From Flammeovirgaceae bacterium (GTDB lineage: Bacteria > Bacteroidota > Bacteroidia > Cytophagales > Cyclobacteriaceae), in NCBI GenBank assembly GCA_021298015.1, contig JAJTGY010000023.1, positions 1-64,000 of the forward strand: a stretch of 64,000 nt of DNA. Reading direction: 5' to 3'. Position 1 is the first letter of the stretch. Every line of letters starts with the position of its first letter. The notes below the pieces were generated by a model. That model ran no database searches. It saw nothing but the letters and a program-made list of their open reading frames with translations, and was not told the origin of the DNA. The position numbers and the translations under genes are program-made. Positions 55,684 through 64,000 of the stretch are shown here, piece after piece.

Positions 55684-56544
55684 ATGGACTCATTGTTACG
55701 AATTGCAATTCAAAAATCCGGCAGGTTGCAGGAAGGCTCGCTGCAGTTGTTGAAAGACTGCGGGCTGAGCATCAGCGACGGCCGTGACCAGCTCAAAAGC
55801 CAGGCTCGCAACTTTCCTGTGGAAGTATTGTTTTTGCGCGATGACGACATCCCGCAGTATGTGGAAGACCGGGTGGCTGATGTGGGCGTTGTGGGTGAAA
55901 ACGTATGGGTAGAGAAGCAACGCAACAACACGCTGGTCAGGCGGCTTGACTTTGCCAAGTGCCGGCTGTCCATTGCCGTGCCCCGTGGGGAAACGTACAC
56001 CGGCACCGGCTGGTTAAAGGGCAAAAATATTGCTACATCCTACCCTACTATCGTTCGCCATTTTTTACAAAAGCAGGGTGTTGAAGCCGGTATCCATGAA
56101 ATCAGCGGCTCGGTAGAAATTGCTCCGGGTATTGGTTTGGCTGATGCCGTGTGTGACATTGTGAGCACGGGCAGCACCTTGATGAGCAATGGCCTCAAAG
56201 AAGTCGAAACCGTGATGAACTCAGAAGCGGTACTGATCGGTTCACCGGACCTTGAGGAAAGCAAAAACTACATCCTCGAAAAACTGTTGTTCCGAATTGA
56301 AGCGGTACAGTCGGCCCGCAACAACAAATACATTCTGCTCAACTGTCCGAATGAAAGTATCCCAAAAATTCAATCCATCATCCCCGGCATGAACAGCCCC
56401 ACCATTATGCCGTTGGGCAAACCGGGCTGGTCTTCCCTGCACTCGGTGGTAAACGAAAATGATTTTTGGGAGAAAATCGATTTGTTAAAGTCTTTGGGGG
56501 CACAGGGGATTTTGGTTGTGCCTATCGAAAAAATGATCGCCTGA
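55684..56544 (+). CDS. hisG: ATP phosphoribosyltransferase (long form)
   Basis: A 286-residue protein: RIAIQKSGRLQEGS near residue 6, VGVVGENVWVE, IATSYPTIVRHFL, GSVEIAPGIGLADAVCDIVSTGSTL, then a C-terminal ACT-like regulatory domain, the long form that needs no HisZ. First enzyme of histidine synthesis. hisD starts 1 base after. Confidence 0.96.
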   Translation: MDSLLRIAIQKSGRLQEGSLQLLKDCGLSISDGRDQLKSQARNFPVEVLFLRDDDIPQYVEDRVADVGVVGENVWVEKQRNNTLVRRLDFAKCRLSIAVPRGETYTGTGWLKGKNIATSYPTIVRHFLQKQGVEAGIHEISGSVEIAPGIGLADAVCDIVSTGSTLMSNGLKEVETVMNSEAVLIGSPDLEESKNYILEKLLFRIEAVQSARNNKYILLNCPNESIPKIQSIIPGMNSPTIMPLGKPGWSSLHSVVNENDFWEKIDLLKSLGAQGILVVPIEKMIA

Positions 56545-56545
56545 C

Positions 56546-57823
56546 ATGAACCTTCACGAATATCCCAAGCGCCACGCGTGGGGGCAACTTTGCAGACGCC
56601 CCGAGCTTGAACTGACCTTTCTGGAAAGCACAGTCCGAAACATCCTTACGCGGGTGCGCCAGGCGGGTGACGAAGCCCTGAAGGAATTCAGCCTGAAATT
56701 TGACCACTTCCAACTCACTTCACTGGAACTCACGTCAGAAGCCTGGAAATCGGGTGCCCAGCGCGTGGATGCCGGAGTTCGGGCCGCCATTGAACTGGCC
56801 GCCACCAACATCAGGACTTTTCATGCCGCTCAAAAACCCGTTGACATTCGCGTTGAAACGATGCCGGGTGTGGTCTGCTGGCGCAGGTCTGTTCCCTTAC
56901 AAAACGTAGGCATTTACATACCCGGGGGTAGCGCACCCCTTTTCTCTACCGTTCTTATGCTAGCCATACCCGCCCGTCTTGCCGGGTGCCACGAAGTGTT
57001 GCTCTGCACACCACCGCAGGCCGATGGCACGATACATCCCGCCATACTCTTTGCCGCCCAGCTAGCTGGAGTTACCCGCGTGTTTAAAGTGGGCGGAGCA
57101 CAGGCAATTGGTGCACTGGCGTACGGCACTGCCAGTATACCACGGGTGGATAAGATCTTTGGGCCGGGCAACCAATACGTAACGGCTGCCAAGCAGATGG
57201 TAAGTCAGCAAGGAGTAGCTATTGACATGCCGGCCGGTCCGTCTGAGGTGCTGATCATTGCTGATGACGAAGCACGACCCGATTTTGTCGCGGCTGATCT
57301 GCTGGCTCAGGCCGAACACGGAGCCGACAGCCAGGTGATGCTCGTGACCACTTCGCGCGACCTGACTGAGGCGGTGCAGCAGGAAATCGAAAAGCAAGTG
57401 CGATCGTTACCCCGAAAGGATGTAGCCGTTCAGGCACTCAAACACAGCCACCTGGTGATGCTAAAAACAGAAGCTGAAATTATTGACTTCACCAACGCCT
57501 ATGCACCCGAGCATTTGATCATCAACACGGCACACCCACAAAAGATAGCCGATCGCATCTTGAACGCAGGCTCGGTCTTTCTGGGGGCCTATACGCCCGA
57601 GTCGGCCGGAGACTATGCATCGGGTACCAACCACACGCTGCCGACCAATGGCTATGCGCGGGCCTGGAGCGGAGTAACGCTCGAGAGTTTTATGAAAACC
57701 ATTACGTACCAGCACATAACCCGCGAGGGGCTCCAAAAGCTGGGGCCGGCCGTAGAAATAATGGCAGAAGCCGAATCATTACAAGCACACAAAAACGCGG
57801 TCACCATCCGACTGAACGCATGA
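56546..57823 (+). CDS. hisD: Histidinol dehydrogenase
   Basis: A 425-residue protein: GIYIPGGSAPLFSTVLM, GGAQAIGALAYGT, FGPGNQYVTAAK, DMPAGPSEVLIIAD, DLLAQAEHG and YAPEHLII, all family landmarks. Last two steps, histidinol to histidine, zinc and NAD dependent. It overlaps hisC by 4 bases. Confidence 0.97.
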   Translation: MNLHEYPKRHAWGQLCRRPELELTFLESTVRNILTRVRQAGDEALKEFSLKFDHFQLTSLELTSEAWKSGAQRVDAGVRAAIELAATNIRTFHAAQKPVDIRVETMPGVVCWRRSVPLQNVGIYIPGGSAPLFSTVLMLAIPARLAGCHEVLLCTPPQADGTIHPAILFAAQLAGVTRVFKVGGAQAIGALAYGTASIPRVDKIFGPGNQYVTAAKQMVSQQGVAIDMPAGPSEVLIIADDEARPDFVAADLLAQAEHGADSQVMLVTTSRDLTEAVQQEIEKQVRSLPRKDVAVQALKHSHLVMLKTEAEIIDFTNAYAPEHLIINTAHPQKIADRILNAGSVFLGAYTPESAGDYASGTNHTLPTNGYARAWSGVTLESFMKTITYQHITREGLQKLGPAVEIMAEAESLQAHKNAVTIRLNA

Positions 57824-58869
57824 CCTTTGACCTTGGTAAACTCGTTCGCGCGAACGTGCGAAGAATGAAGCCTTACTCATCTGCTCGGGATGACTTCCAG
57901 GGAAAAGCCTCCGTTTACCTGGATGCAAATGAAAATCCTTTTTCGCACCTGTTCAGCCGTTACCCTGATCCGCACCAGACCGAACTTAAAGCGAAGATTT
58001 CGGCCCTTAAGGGGACTCAAGCGGCTAACCTGTTCATTGGCAATGGAAGCGATGAAGCCATTGATCTTTTGATCCGCGCTTTTTGCGAACCCGGCCGCGA
58101 TAATGTGGTGATACCACAACCGACCTATGGCATGTACACGGTTTCAGCTGAAACGAATGCGGTTGAGATTCGACCGGTTAGCCTCACATCTTCCTTCGAC
58201 TTGAATGCAGGTGCGGTACTCGCCACATGCGACAGTCACACCAAACTGATCTTCCTGTGCAGCCCGAATAATCCATCCGGCAATCTGTTAAGCACTGAAG
58301 CAATTGAGCGGTTGCTAACCGGATTCCCGGGCCTGGTCGTGGTGGATGAAGCTTACATCGACTTCACGGGAATGCCGGGATGGGTACCCCAACTGCGGGA
58401 ATATTCAAATCTGGTCATTCTTCAAACCCTAAGCAAGGCGTGGGGCCTTGCCGGCCTGCGCGTGGGGCTGTGCCTGGCCTCCCCCGCTATCATCCAGGTG
58501 CTCAACAAGATCAAGCCCCCTTACAACATCAATGCAGCTACGCAACAACTTACCCTGGAGGCGCTAAACTACCCGGAAAACATGATGCGTGAGGTCAGTG
58601 AACTTCGCGGTGAGCGCGAGAAATTAGCCGCTTCGTTACAGCATTTGCCGGGTGTCAATCGGGTGTTCCCTTCCGATGCGAACTTCCTGCTCATTCAGGT
58701 TCCGAATGCCCGCTCCGTTTACGAGCGACTGATTTCCGTGGGCATCGTGGTGCGCCTTCGGCCTGCATTATTGTTATATGGCGACTGCCTTCGCATTACG
58801 GTTGGCACTCCGGAAGAGAACCAAAATGTACTGCGCGCACTTTCCGAAATTCTAAGCCCATCAGCATGA
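57820..58869 (+). CDS. hisC: Histidinol-phosphate aminotransferase
   Basis: A 349-residue class-I aminotransferase: [70 protein letters not shown] with the PLP Lys, and [11 protein letters not shown]. Standard length; 4-base overlaps on both sides with hisD and hisB. Confidence 0.97.
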   Translation: MTFDLGKLVRANVRRMKPYSSARDDFQGKASVYLDANENPFSHLFSRYPDPHQTELKAKISALKGTQAANLFIGNGSDEAIDLLIRAFCEPGRDNVVIPQPTYGMYTVSAETNAVEIRPVSLTSSFDLNAGAVLATCDSHTKLIFLCSPNNPSGNLLSTEAIERLLTGFPGLVVVDEAYIDFTGMPGWVPQLREYSNLVILQTLSKAWGLAGLRVGLCLASPAIIQVLNKIKPPYNINAATQQLTLEALNYPENMMREVSELRGEREKLAASLQHLPGVNRVFPSDANFLLIQVPNARSVYERLISVGIVVRLRPALLLYGDCLRITVGTPEENQNVLRALSEILSPSA

Positions 58870-59981
58870 AGAAACGAGTTTTGTTTATTGATCGGGATGG
58901 AACCCTGATCATCGAGCCTCCGGATGAGCAAATTGACAGCCTGGAGGAACTCGAATTCCTTCCCGGCATTTTCGGAGCGTTACGCGAAATAGCCGGACTA
59001 AACCTGTACGAATTGGTTATGGTAACCAATCAGGACGGTCTGGGCACCGCGCGCTTCCCGGAGGACACTTTTTGGCCAGCGCACAACAAATTGATGACCG
59101 CGTTGGAAAACGAAGGGATTCATTTTGCAGCCGTGCACATCGATCGTTCGCTCCCGGCTGAGAACAAGCCCACCCGAAAGCCAGGCACCGGCATGTTAAC
59201 AGGCTATTTTTCGGAGGAATATGACTTGAGTAATTCGTATGTGATTGGTGATCGCGTGACGGATATTGAACTGGCGAAAAATCTTGGCGCAAAAGGCATC
59301 CTGATCAACAATGGTTCGTTGCGGGCAACCCTTAAAGAAAAGGAGTTGCTGCCCTGGTGCACACAAATCACCACTTCGTGGCATGACATCGTGACCGAAC
59401 TAACGCCCAAACGAACGGCCTTCGTTCATCGGCAAACCAAAGAGACCGATATCCGCATCCACGTAAACCTGGATGGCACCGGACAGTCGAAGTTAGCCAC
59501 AGGTTTGGGCTTTTTCGACCACATGCTCGAGCAGGTAGCGCGGCACGGACACGTTGACCTTGACGTTCACGTAAAAGGAGATCTTCACGTTGATGAACAT
59601 CACACCATCGAGGATACCGCGCTTGCGCTGGGCGATGCGTTTTCGCGTGCGTTGGGTAATAAACGGGGCATTGCCCGCTACGGGTTCCTGCTGCCGATGG
59701 ACGACTGCCTGGCACAAGTGGCCGTTGATTTTGGCGGGCGACCCTGGCTGGTTTGGAATGTCGAGTTTAAGCGCGAAAAGATTGGTGACATGCCAACTGA
59801 AATGTTCTATCACTTTTTCAAGTCCTTCGCGGATGCCGCGCACTGCAACCTCAACATACAGGCCGAGGGAACAAACGAGCACCACAAGATCGAATCCATA
59901 TTCAAGGCCTTCGCGCGGTCGATTCAGATGGCGGTGAAAAAACAAGGAAATGAGCTACCCTCAACCAAGGGAACACTGTAA
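58866..59981 (+). CDS. hisB: Bifunctional histidinol-phosphatase / imidazoleglycerol-phosphate dehydratase
   Basis: A 371-residue fusion. Residues 1-165: HAD phosphatase (FIDRDGTLI with catalytic Asp, [23 protein letters not shown]). Residues 175-371: IGP dehydratase ([25 protein letters not shown] split, [34 protein letters not shown] split). The fused form performs two steps; common in Bacteroidota and enterics. Confidence 0.97.
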   Translation: MKKRVLFIDRDGTLIIEPPDEQIDSLEELEFLPGIFGALREIAGLNLYELVMVTNQDGLGTARFPEDTFWPAHNKLMTALENEGIHFAAVHIDRSLPAENKPTRKPGTGMLTGYFSEEYDLSNSYVIGDRVTDIELAKNLGAKGILINNGSLRATLKEKELLPWCTQITTSWHDIVTELTPKRTAFVHRQTKETDIRIHVNLDGTGQSKLATGLGFFDHMLEQVARHGHVDLDVHVKGDLHVDEHHTIEDTALALGDAFSRALGNKRGIARYGFLLPMDDCLAQVAVDFGGRPWLVWNVEFKREKIGDMPTEMFYHFFKSFADAAHCNLNIQAEGTNEHHKIESIFKAFARSIQMAVKKQGNELPSTKGTL

Positions 59982-59987
59982 CGAACC

Positions 59988-60572
59988 ATGAGAATAGCAG
60001 TCATCCGATATAATGCGGGAAACATCCAGTCGGTATCCTATGCCTTGGAGCGCCTTGGCGCAAGCTTTGAGGTTACTTCTGACCCGGAGAAGATACAAAC
60101 GGCAGATAAGGTGATTTTCCCGGGTGTGGGCGAAGCCAGCACAACTATGAGATTTCTTCAAGAAAAAGGTCTTAATCATCTAATAATGAGCCTTCAACAG
60201 CCTGTTTTGGGCGTGTGCCTTGGTATGCAACTGCTGTGCCGATTTTCGGAGGAGAACGATACGACCTGCCTGGGTGTTTTTCCTGTGGACGTCAGGAAAT
60301 TCGGTTTAAACGACAATTTGAAAGTACCGCACATGGGCTGGAACAGTCTGGACAAAATTTCAGGTTGGCTGCCAGCCGCCATTCAAGGTAAATTTACTTA
60401 TTTTGTGCACAGTTTTTATGTACCTGTTAATGCCTGGACGGTGGCCGAGACCCAATACGGCATCCCCTTCAGCGCGGCTATGAGAAAGGACAATTTTTTT
60501 GCCGTGCAGTTCCACCCTGAGAAATCCGCCCAGACTGGAGAGAAAATACTACAAGCTTTTTTGAACGTATGA
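59988..60572 (+). CDS. hisH: Imidazole glycerol phosphate synthase, glutaminase subunit
   Basis: A 194-residue class-I glutaminase: VIRYNAGNIQSV, PGVGEA, GVCLGMQLL with the nucleophile Cys, and VQFHPEKSAQTG with the catalytic His. Works with HisF; overlaps hisA by 4 bases. Confidence 0.96.
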   Translation: MRIAVIRYNAGNIQSVSYALERLGASFEVTSDPEKIQTADKVIFPGVGEASTTMRFLQEKGLNHLIMSLQQPVLGVCLGMQLLCRFSEENDTTCLGVFPVDVRKFGLNDNLKVPHMGWNSLDKISGWLPAAIQGKFTYFVHSFYVPVNAWTVAETQYGIPFSAAMRKDNFFAVQFHPEKSAQTGEKILQAFLNV

Positions 60573-61288
60573 GAATTATTCCCGCAATCGACATCCTGGA
60601 TGGTAAATGCGTGAGGCTTTCGCAGGGCGATTACAACAAGAAAAAGGTCTACCGCGAAGACCCGGTGGACGTTGCCCTGGAGATTCAGGATGCCGATCTT
60701 GAATACCTGCATTTGGTTGATCTTGACGGAGCCCGCGAAGGCGAAGTGGTCAACTGGAAGGTGATTGAGAAAATCCAGGAGCGGACCGCCCTGAAAGTTG
60801 ACTTTGGCGGTGGTGTAAAGACCACCAACGAAGTGGACTACCTGCTGGAACTCGGTATCAACCAGATCAACATTGGCAGCATGGCCGTGAAGGAACCCTC
60901 AAAGTTTCAGGAGTGGATTGAACGTTTTGGCAGTGAGAATTTCATACTCAGTGCCGATGTGAACAAAGAGAAGGTGCAGGTGCGCGGATGGACAGAAGAC
61001 TCAAACGTAGATATTTTCGACCTGGTGAAGTCTTTTGAAGAAGGTGGACTCGAGTATGTCTGCTGCACTGATATACAATCAGACGGTATGCTGCAAGGGC
61101 CCAACTTCGGTTTGTACAAAAAGCTGAAAAAGCGATTCCCCGATCTGAAATTGATCGCCAGCGGTGGCATCAGTTCTTTGGAGGACCTGCAGGAACTCTC
61201 ATACGCCAAAGTGGAGGCCGTCATCATCGGCAAAGCACTTTACGAAGGCAAAATCAAACTCGAAGAACTTAAGTCGTTACACGTTTAA
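60569..61288 (+). CDS. hisA: Phosphoribosylformimino-5-aminoimidazole carboxamide ribotide isomerase
   Basis: A 239-residue half-barrel duplicate: IPAIDILDGKCVRLSQGDY, LVDLDGAREG, VDFGGGVKT, and LIASGGISSLEDL. Catalytic Asp8 and the later Asp on the other half are present. Followed after 3 bases by hisF. Confidence 0.97.
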   Translation: MRIIPAIDILDGKCVRLSQGDYNKKKVYREDPVDVALEIQDADLEYLHLVDLDGAREGEVVNWKVIEKIQERTALKVDFGGGVKTTNEVDYLLELGINQINIGSMAVKEPSKFQEWIERFGSENFILSADVNKEKVQVRGWTEDSNVDIFDLVKSFEEGGLEYVCCTDIQSDGMLQGPNFGLYKKLKKRFPDLKLIASGGISSLEDLQELSYAKVEAVIIGKALYEGKIKLEELKSLHV

Positions 61289-61291
61289 ACC

Positions 61292-62044
61292 GTGCTCACG
61301 AAACGCATTATTCCGTGCCTGGACATCAAAGACGGGCGCACGGTTAAGGGCATTAACTTCATTTCGCTGCGCGATGCCGGTGACCCCGTAGAGTTGGCGG
61401 CCGCCTATGCCGAACAAGGAGCTGACGAACTCGTCTTTCTGGATATCACCGCCACCACCGAGGATCGTAAGACCTTCGCCAAACTGGTCAAAGAAATCGC
61501 GCAGCACGTGAACATACCGTTTACCGTGGGTGGCGGTATCAGCTCCGTAGCCGATGTGGGGCCCCTGCTTGAAGCCGGTGCCGACAAAGTGAGTATCAAC
61601 TCGGCCGCAGTGCGTCAGCCCCAACTTATCGATGAACTCGCCAAAGCGTTTGGCACGCAGTGTATTGTGCTGGCCGTTGATGCCCGCAAAGTCAACAACA
61701 GTTGGATGGTGCATACGCACGGTGGCTCGCGCCCCACCGAACTCAAGCTGTTTTCCTGGGCCCGGGAGGGCCAGAACCGTGGCGCAGGTGAAATTCTGTT
61801 CACCAGCATGGATCACGATGGCACCAAGAGCGGATTTGCCATTGACCCCTTGCAGAAATTAAATGAACTCTTGACCATTCCGGTGATTGCCTCCGGAGGT
61901 GCCGGAAATGCCATGCATTTTGCCGAGGCCTTTATTCTCGGCAAGTGTGATGGAGCCCTGGCCGCCAGTGTATTTCATTTTGGTGAAATCAAAATCCCGG
62001 AATTGAAGACGTATCTTAGAGCCGCAAATATTCCGATACGCTAA
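61292..62044 (+). CDS. hisF: Imidazole glycerol phosphate synthase, cyclase subunit
   Basis: A 250-residue barrel: [19 protein letters not shown] (split), [31 protein letters not shown] split, [10 protein letters not shown], and [16 protein letters not shown]. It starts with GTG. Its TAA overlaps the next ATG by one base (TAATG), so the following gene is translationally coupled. Confidence 0.97.
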   Translation: MLTKRIIPCLDIKDGRTVKGINFISLRDAGDPVELAAAYAEQGADELVFLDITATTEDRKTFAKLVKEIAQHVNIPFTVGGGISSVADVGPLLEAGADKVSINSAAVRQPQLIDELAKAFGTQCIVLAVDARKVNNSWMVHTHGGSRPTELKLFSWAREGQNRGAGEILFTSMDHDGTKSGFAIDPLQKLNELLTIPVIASGGAGNAMHFAEAFILGKCDGALAASVFHFGEIKIPELKTYLRAANIPIR

Positions 62045-62703
62045 TGGAGTCTATTACTATTCCGCGAGCCGACCAGCAGAACCGTCTCTATCGATACGCC
62101 TTCGGGCTTGCGTTGTTTACCATTGTATATAATGTAGCCGAAGGCTTGCTTGCCACATATCTCGGGTATGAGGATGAGAGCCTTGCCCTGTTTGGTTTTG
62201 GCGTGGACAGTTTCATTGAAGTAATCTCCGGCATTGGCATTGCGCATATGATTGTGCGCATCTGGCACAAGCCGGGCTCACCGCGCGATGATTTCGAGCG
62301 CACGGCCCTGCGCATCACGGGGTTTGCCTTTTATGGGTTAACAGGCGGGCTTACCGCGGGCGGGTTGTATAACCTGTTTTCGGGTCACGAACCAGCCACC
62401 ACGTTTTGGGGCGTTGTCATTTCGGCCATCTCGATAACGTTGATGTGGCTGATGATCATGGGAAAGACCTACGTGGGCCGCCAACTGGGTAGCCAGGCCA
62501 TCCTGGCCGATGCCGAATGTTCCCGCGTATGTATTTACATGTCGGTTCTCCTGCTCCTTTCCAGCGGCATTTATGAACTAACCGGCTTTGCTTATGTGGA
62601 TGCCTTGGGCACGCTGGGCCTGGCTTGGTTGTCGTTTCGCGAGGGTCGCGAATGCTTTCAAAAAGCAAAGTCAAACAACCTTTGCGCCTGCGGCCACGAC
62701 TAA
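62044..62703 (+). CDS. CDF-like cation transporter-family membrane protein within the his operon
   Basis: A 219-residue protein with about six TM helices. ESLALFGFGVDSFIEVISGIG and YVDALGTLGLAWLSFREG resemble helices 2 and 6 of cation diffusion facilitators, but the usual HxxxD pair of helix 5 is replaced by ADAECSRVCIYMS, and the C-terminal zinc-binding cytoplasmic domain is missing, with a CACGHD end. Substrate is unknown; thiol-ligated metal is possible. Its start overlaps hisF and it precedes hisIE, so co-expressed with histidine genes. Alternative: a short sensor or unrelated cation transporter of the bacteroidal type. Confidence 0.75.
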   Translation: MESITIPRADQQNRLYRYAFGLALFTIVYNVAEGLLATYLGYEDESLALFGFGVDSFIEVISGIGIAHMIVRIWHKPGSPRDDFERTALRITGFAFYGLTGGLTAGGLYNLFSGHEPATTFWGVVISAISITLMWLMIMGKTYVGRQLGSQAILADAECSRVCIYMSVLLLLSSGIYELTGFAYVDALGTLGLAWLSFREGRECFQKAKSNNLCACGHD

Positions 62704-62705
62704 CC

Positions 62706-63302
62706 ATGAATATCTCCACTCTAAAATTTGATGCTCAAGGACTTCTCCCCTGCATCGCTCAGGACGCCCGGACCCGAAAGGTGCTCATGCTGGGTTTCAT
62801 GAATGCCGAGGCTGTTGCCGTGACATTGGCTAAAAAACGTCTCACCTTTTTTAGCCGAAGTAAAGGGCGACTGTGGACCAAGGGGGAAACATCCGGGAAT
62901 TTTCTGGATCTGGTTGAGCTAAAAAAAGATTGCGACTCCGACACCGTGTTGGCATTGGTAACGCCTCACGGCCCGGCCTGCCACACCGGTGCCGATACCT
63001 GCTTTGACGAGCGCAATCTGGCCGAGGGGCTTGGCTTTTTGGAAACCATCATTGCGCATCGAAAAGTAAATCCGAAGGCGGGCTCTTATACCACCGAATT
63101 GTTCGAAAAGGGTATCAACAAGATTGCACAAAAAGTTGGTGAGGAAGCGGTGGAACTTGTTATTGAGTCCAAGGACAATAATGCCGAGTTGTTTCTCAAT
63201 GAAGCGGCCGACCTGATGTACCACTACCTGGTGCTGCTGCAGGCGAAGGGTTATCAGTTGCAGGATGTTGCAGAAGTGTTGCGCGCGCGACATAAAGGGT
63301 AA
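62706..63302 (+). CDS. hisI: Bifunctional phosphoribosyl-AMP cyclohydrolase / phosphoribosyl-ATP pyrophosphatase
   Basis: A 198-residue HisIE fusion. HisI part: QDARTRKVLMLGFMNAEA split, SRSKGRLWTKGETSGN, HGPACHTGADTCF with metal ligands. HisE part from about residue 110: YTTELFEKGINKIAQKVGEEAVELVIE split. Completes the pathway: all ten steps can be found in the operon. ATG at 62706, 2 bases after the CDF gene. Confidence 0.96.
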   Translation: MNISTLKFDAQGLLPCIAQDARTRKVLMLGFMNAEAVAVTLAKKRLTFFSRSKGRLWTKGETSGNFLDLVELKKDCDSDTVLALVTPHGPACHTGADTCFDERNLAEGLGFLETIIAHRKVNPKAGSYTTELFEKGINKIAQKVGEEAVELVIESKDNNAELFLNEAADLMYHYLVLLQAKGYQLQDVAEVLRARHKG

Positions 63303-63354
63303 AATTATTTTCTTCGGTCAGTCCACCGTTTGAGTCTTTTCCCATCTTTGTTCC

Positions 63355-64000
63355 ATGACTGAAGATGTGACACTCCTTAACGGCTTTCCGTTTATCCCCT
63401 ACCGCATGCGGCCCATTTCCCCTGATGAAATGTCGAGGCTGGCCGAGGAATTATTGAAGACATTCAGGACCAGACGCTCGGTGCGTGAGTTTTCACGTGA
63501 GCCTGTTGATCGTGCGGTAATTATGAATTGTCTTGAGGCTGCGTCTACAGCCCCTTCCGGGGCCAACAAGCAGCCTTATACATTCTGTTTGGTGAGCGAC
63601 CCGCACCTCAAAAAGCAAATTCGCGAAGCAGCCGAAAAAGAAGAATACGAGAGCTATACCAAACGCATGAGTGACGAGTGGCTGGATGACATACGCCCTT
63701 TACAAACCGATTGGCATAAACCCTTTCTGGAAACGGCCCCCTATCTTATCGTGGTTTTCAAAAAAGCATTTGACTTCACAGGCAAAGCAAAAAAGAACAA
63801 CTACTACGTGACCGAGTCAGTAGGTCTCGCCTGCGGATTTTTATTGGCTGCGTTGCATCAGGTTGGCTTGGCGGCCCTTACGCATACCCCCAGCCCGATG
63901 AATTTTCTAAGCTCCATTCTGCAACGCCCGGAAAATGAGCGGCCGTTCTTACTTATTCCGGTTGGCTATGCCGCGCCAGATGCGTTGGTGCCGGATATCA
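63355..64000 (+). CDS. Iodotyrosine deiodinase-like nitroreductase-fold flavoprotein (partial at window end)
   Basis: 215 residues are visible before the window ends. RRSVREFS (40-47) and APSGANKQP (66-74) are the FMN-site motifs of the nitroreductase fold. The active-site lid matches iodotyrosine deiodinase: Glu97, Tyr101 and Lys122, with the same 4- and 21-residue spacing as Glu157, Tyr161 and Lys182 of the human enzyme, in the sequence context KEEYESYTKRMSDEW and DWHKPFLETAP. SVGLACGFLLAALHQVGL and LLIPVGYAAPDALVPDI continue the homology. The reaction in homologues is reductive dehalogenation of halotyrosine. A near-consensus CATCTTTG lies 4 bases before the ATG. Confidence 0.85.
   Translation, partial: MTEDVTLLNGFPFIPYRMRPISPDEMSRLAEELLKTFRTRRSVREFSREPVDRAVIMNCLEAASTAPSGANKQPYTFCLVSDPHLKKQIREAAEKEEYESYTKRMSDEWLDDIRPLQTDWHKPFLETAPYLIVVFKKAFDFTGKAKKNNYYVTESVGLACGFLLAALHQVGLAALTHTPSPMNFLSSILQRPENERPFLLIPVGYAAPDALVPDI

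Overview
The window looks like a chromosomal segment of a Bacteroidota bacterium, most likely a member of the Cytophagales or a relative. The reasons are the family repertoire (DUF2911, DUF5618, DUF2452, PD40/OmpA proteins, a long urocanase, a fused SerB-SerA enzyme), lipoprotein-rich envelope genes, weak or absent Shine-Dalgarno sequences, and several TAnnTTTG-type promoter elements. The genus cannot be fixed from the sequence alone.

Layout. 1-1.4 kb: an IS110-family element whose transposase is split by a frameshift in a run of seven T. 1.4-7.0 kb: a minus-strand run (DUF5618 protein, AccA, MBL hydrolase, patatin, urocanase, PlsC-like acyltransferase). 7.0-7.4 kb: tRNA-Asp preceded by a remodelled partial copy of itself that carries small palindromes. 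7.4-17.7 kb: mostly envelope and accessory genes, including a Tat-type oxidoreductase, a large SUMF1-domain protein split by an in-frame TAG, gamma-glutamyltransferase, an OmpA/PD40 protein and a 3-methyladenine glycosylase. 17.8-28 kb: DUF2911 protein, serine biosynthesis (SerB-SerA fusion, SerC), an ECF sigma factor with a membrane protein and a Spy-like protein, a second stop-interrupted gene (putative outer-membrane protein), an M1 peptidase and a TPR protein. 28-41 kb: TlpA thioredoxin, sirtuin, topoisomerase I, a stop-interrupted SixA phosphatase gene, ureohydrolase, two sodium symporters, an unassigned 483-residue protein, a PD40 lipid-exposed or periplasmic protein and FadD.

40.7-41.1 kb holds a candidate minus-strand structured RNA with tRNA-like ends and its own terminator, and an AT-rich inverted repeat in front of an Lrp/AsnC regulator. 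41-48 kb is the SUF iron-sulfur operon (sufBCDSE, a SufT-like DUF59 gene, a bacilliredoxin). 47.7-55.4 kb carries a Na+/H+ antiporter, a PTPS/FolE pterin pair, an aconitase with a histone-H1-like tail, ferritin, a NUDIX hydrolase and a TPR lipoprotein. 55.5-63.3 kb is a complete histidine operon, hisG-D-C-B-H-A-F-(CDF-like gene)-IE, led by a His-rich leader peptide and an attenuator. The window ends inside a gene for an iodotyrosine-deiodinase-like flavoprotein.

How genes work together: SufBCDSE and SufT can build and deliver Fe-S clusters; aconitase and ferritin lie downstream and link iron supply to the TCA cycle. SerB-SerA plus SerC covers the whole route from 3-phosphoglycerate to serine. 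The his operon covers the whole histidine pathway and appears to be controlled by transcription attenuation. Three otherwise intact reading frames are broken by single in-frame stop codons; because TAA and TAG are also ordinary terminators here, decay or base errors are more likely than recoding.
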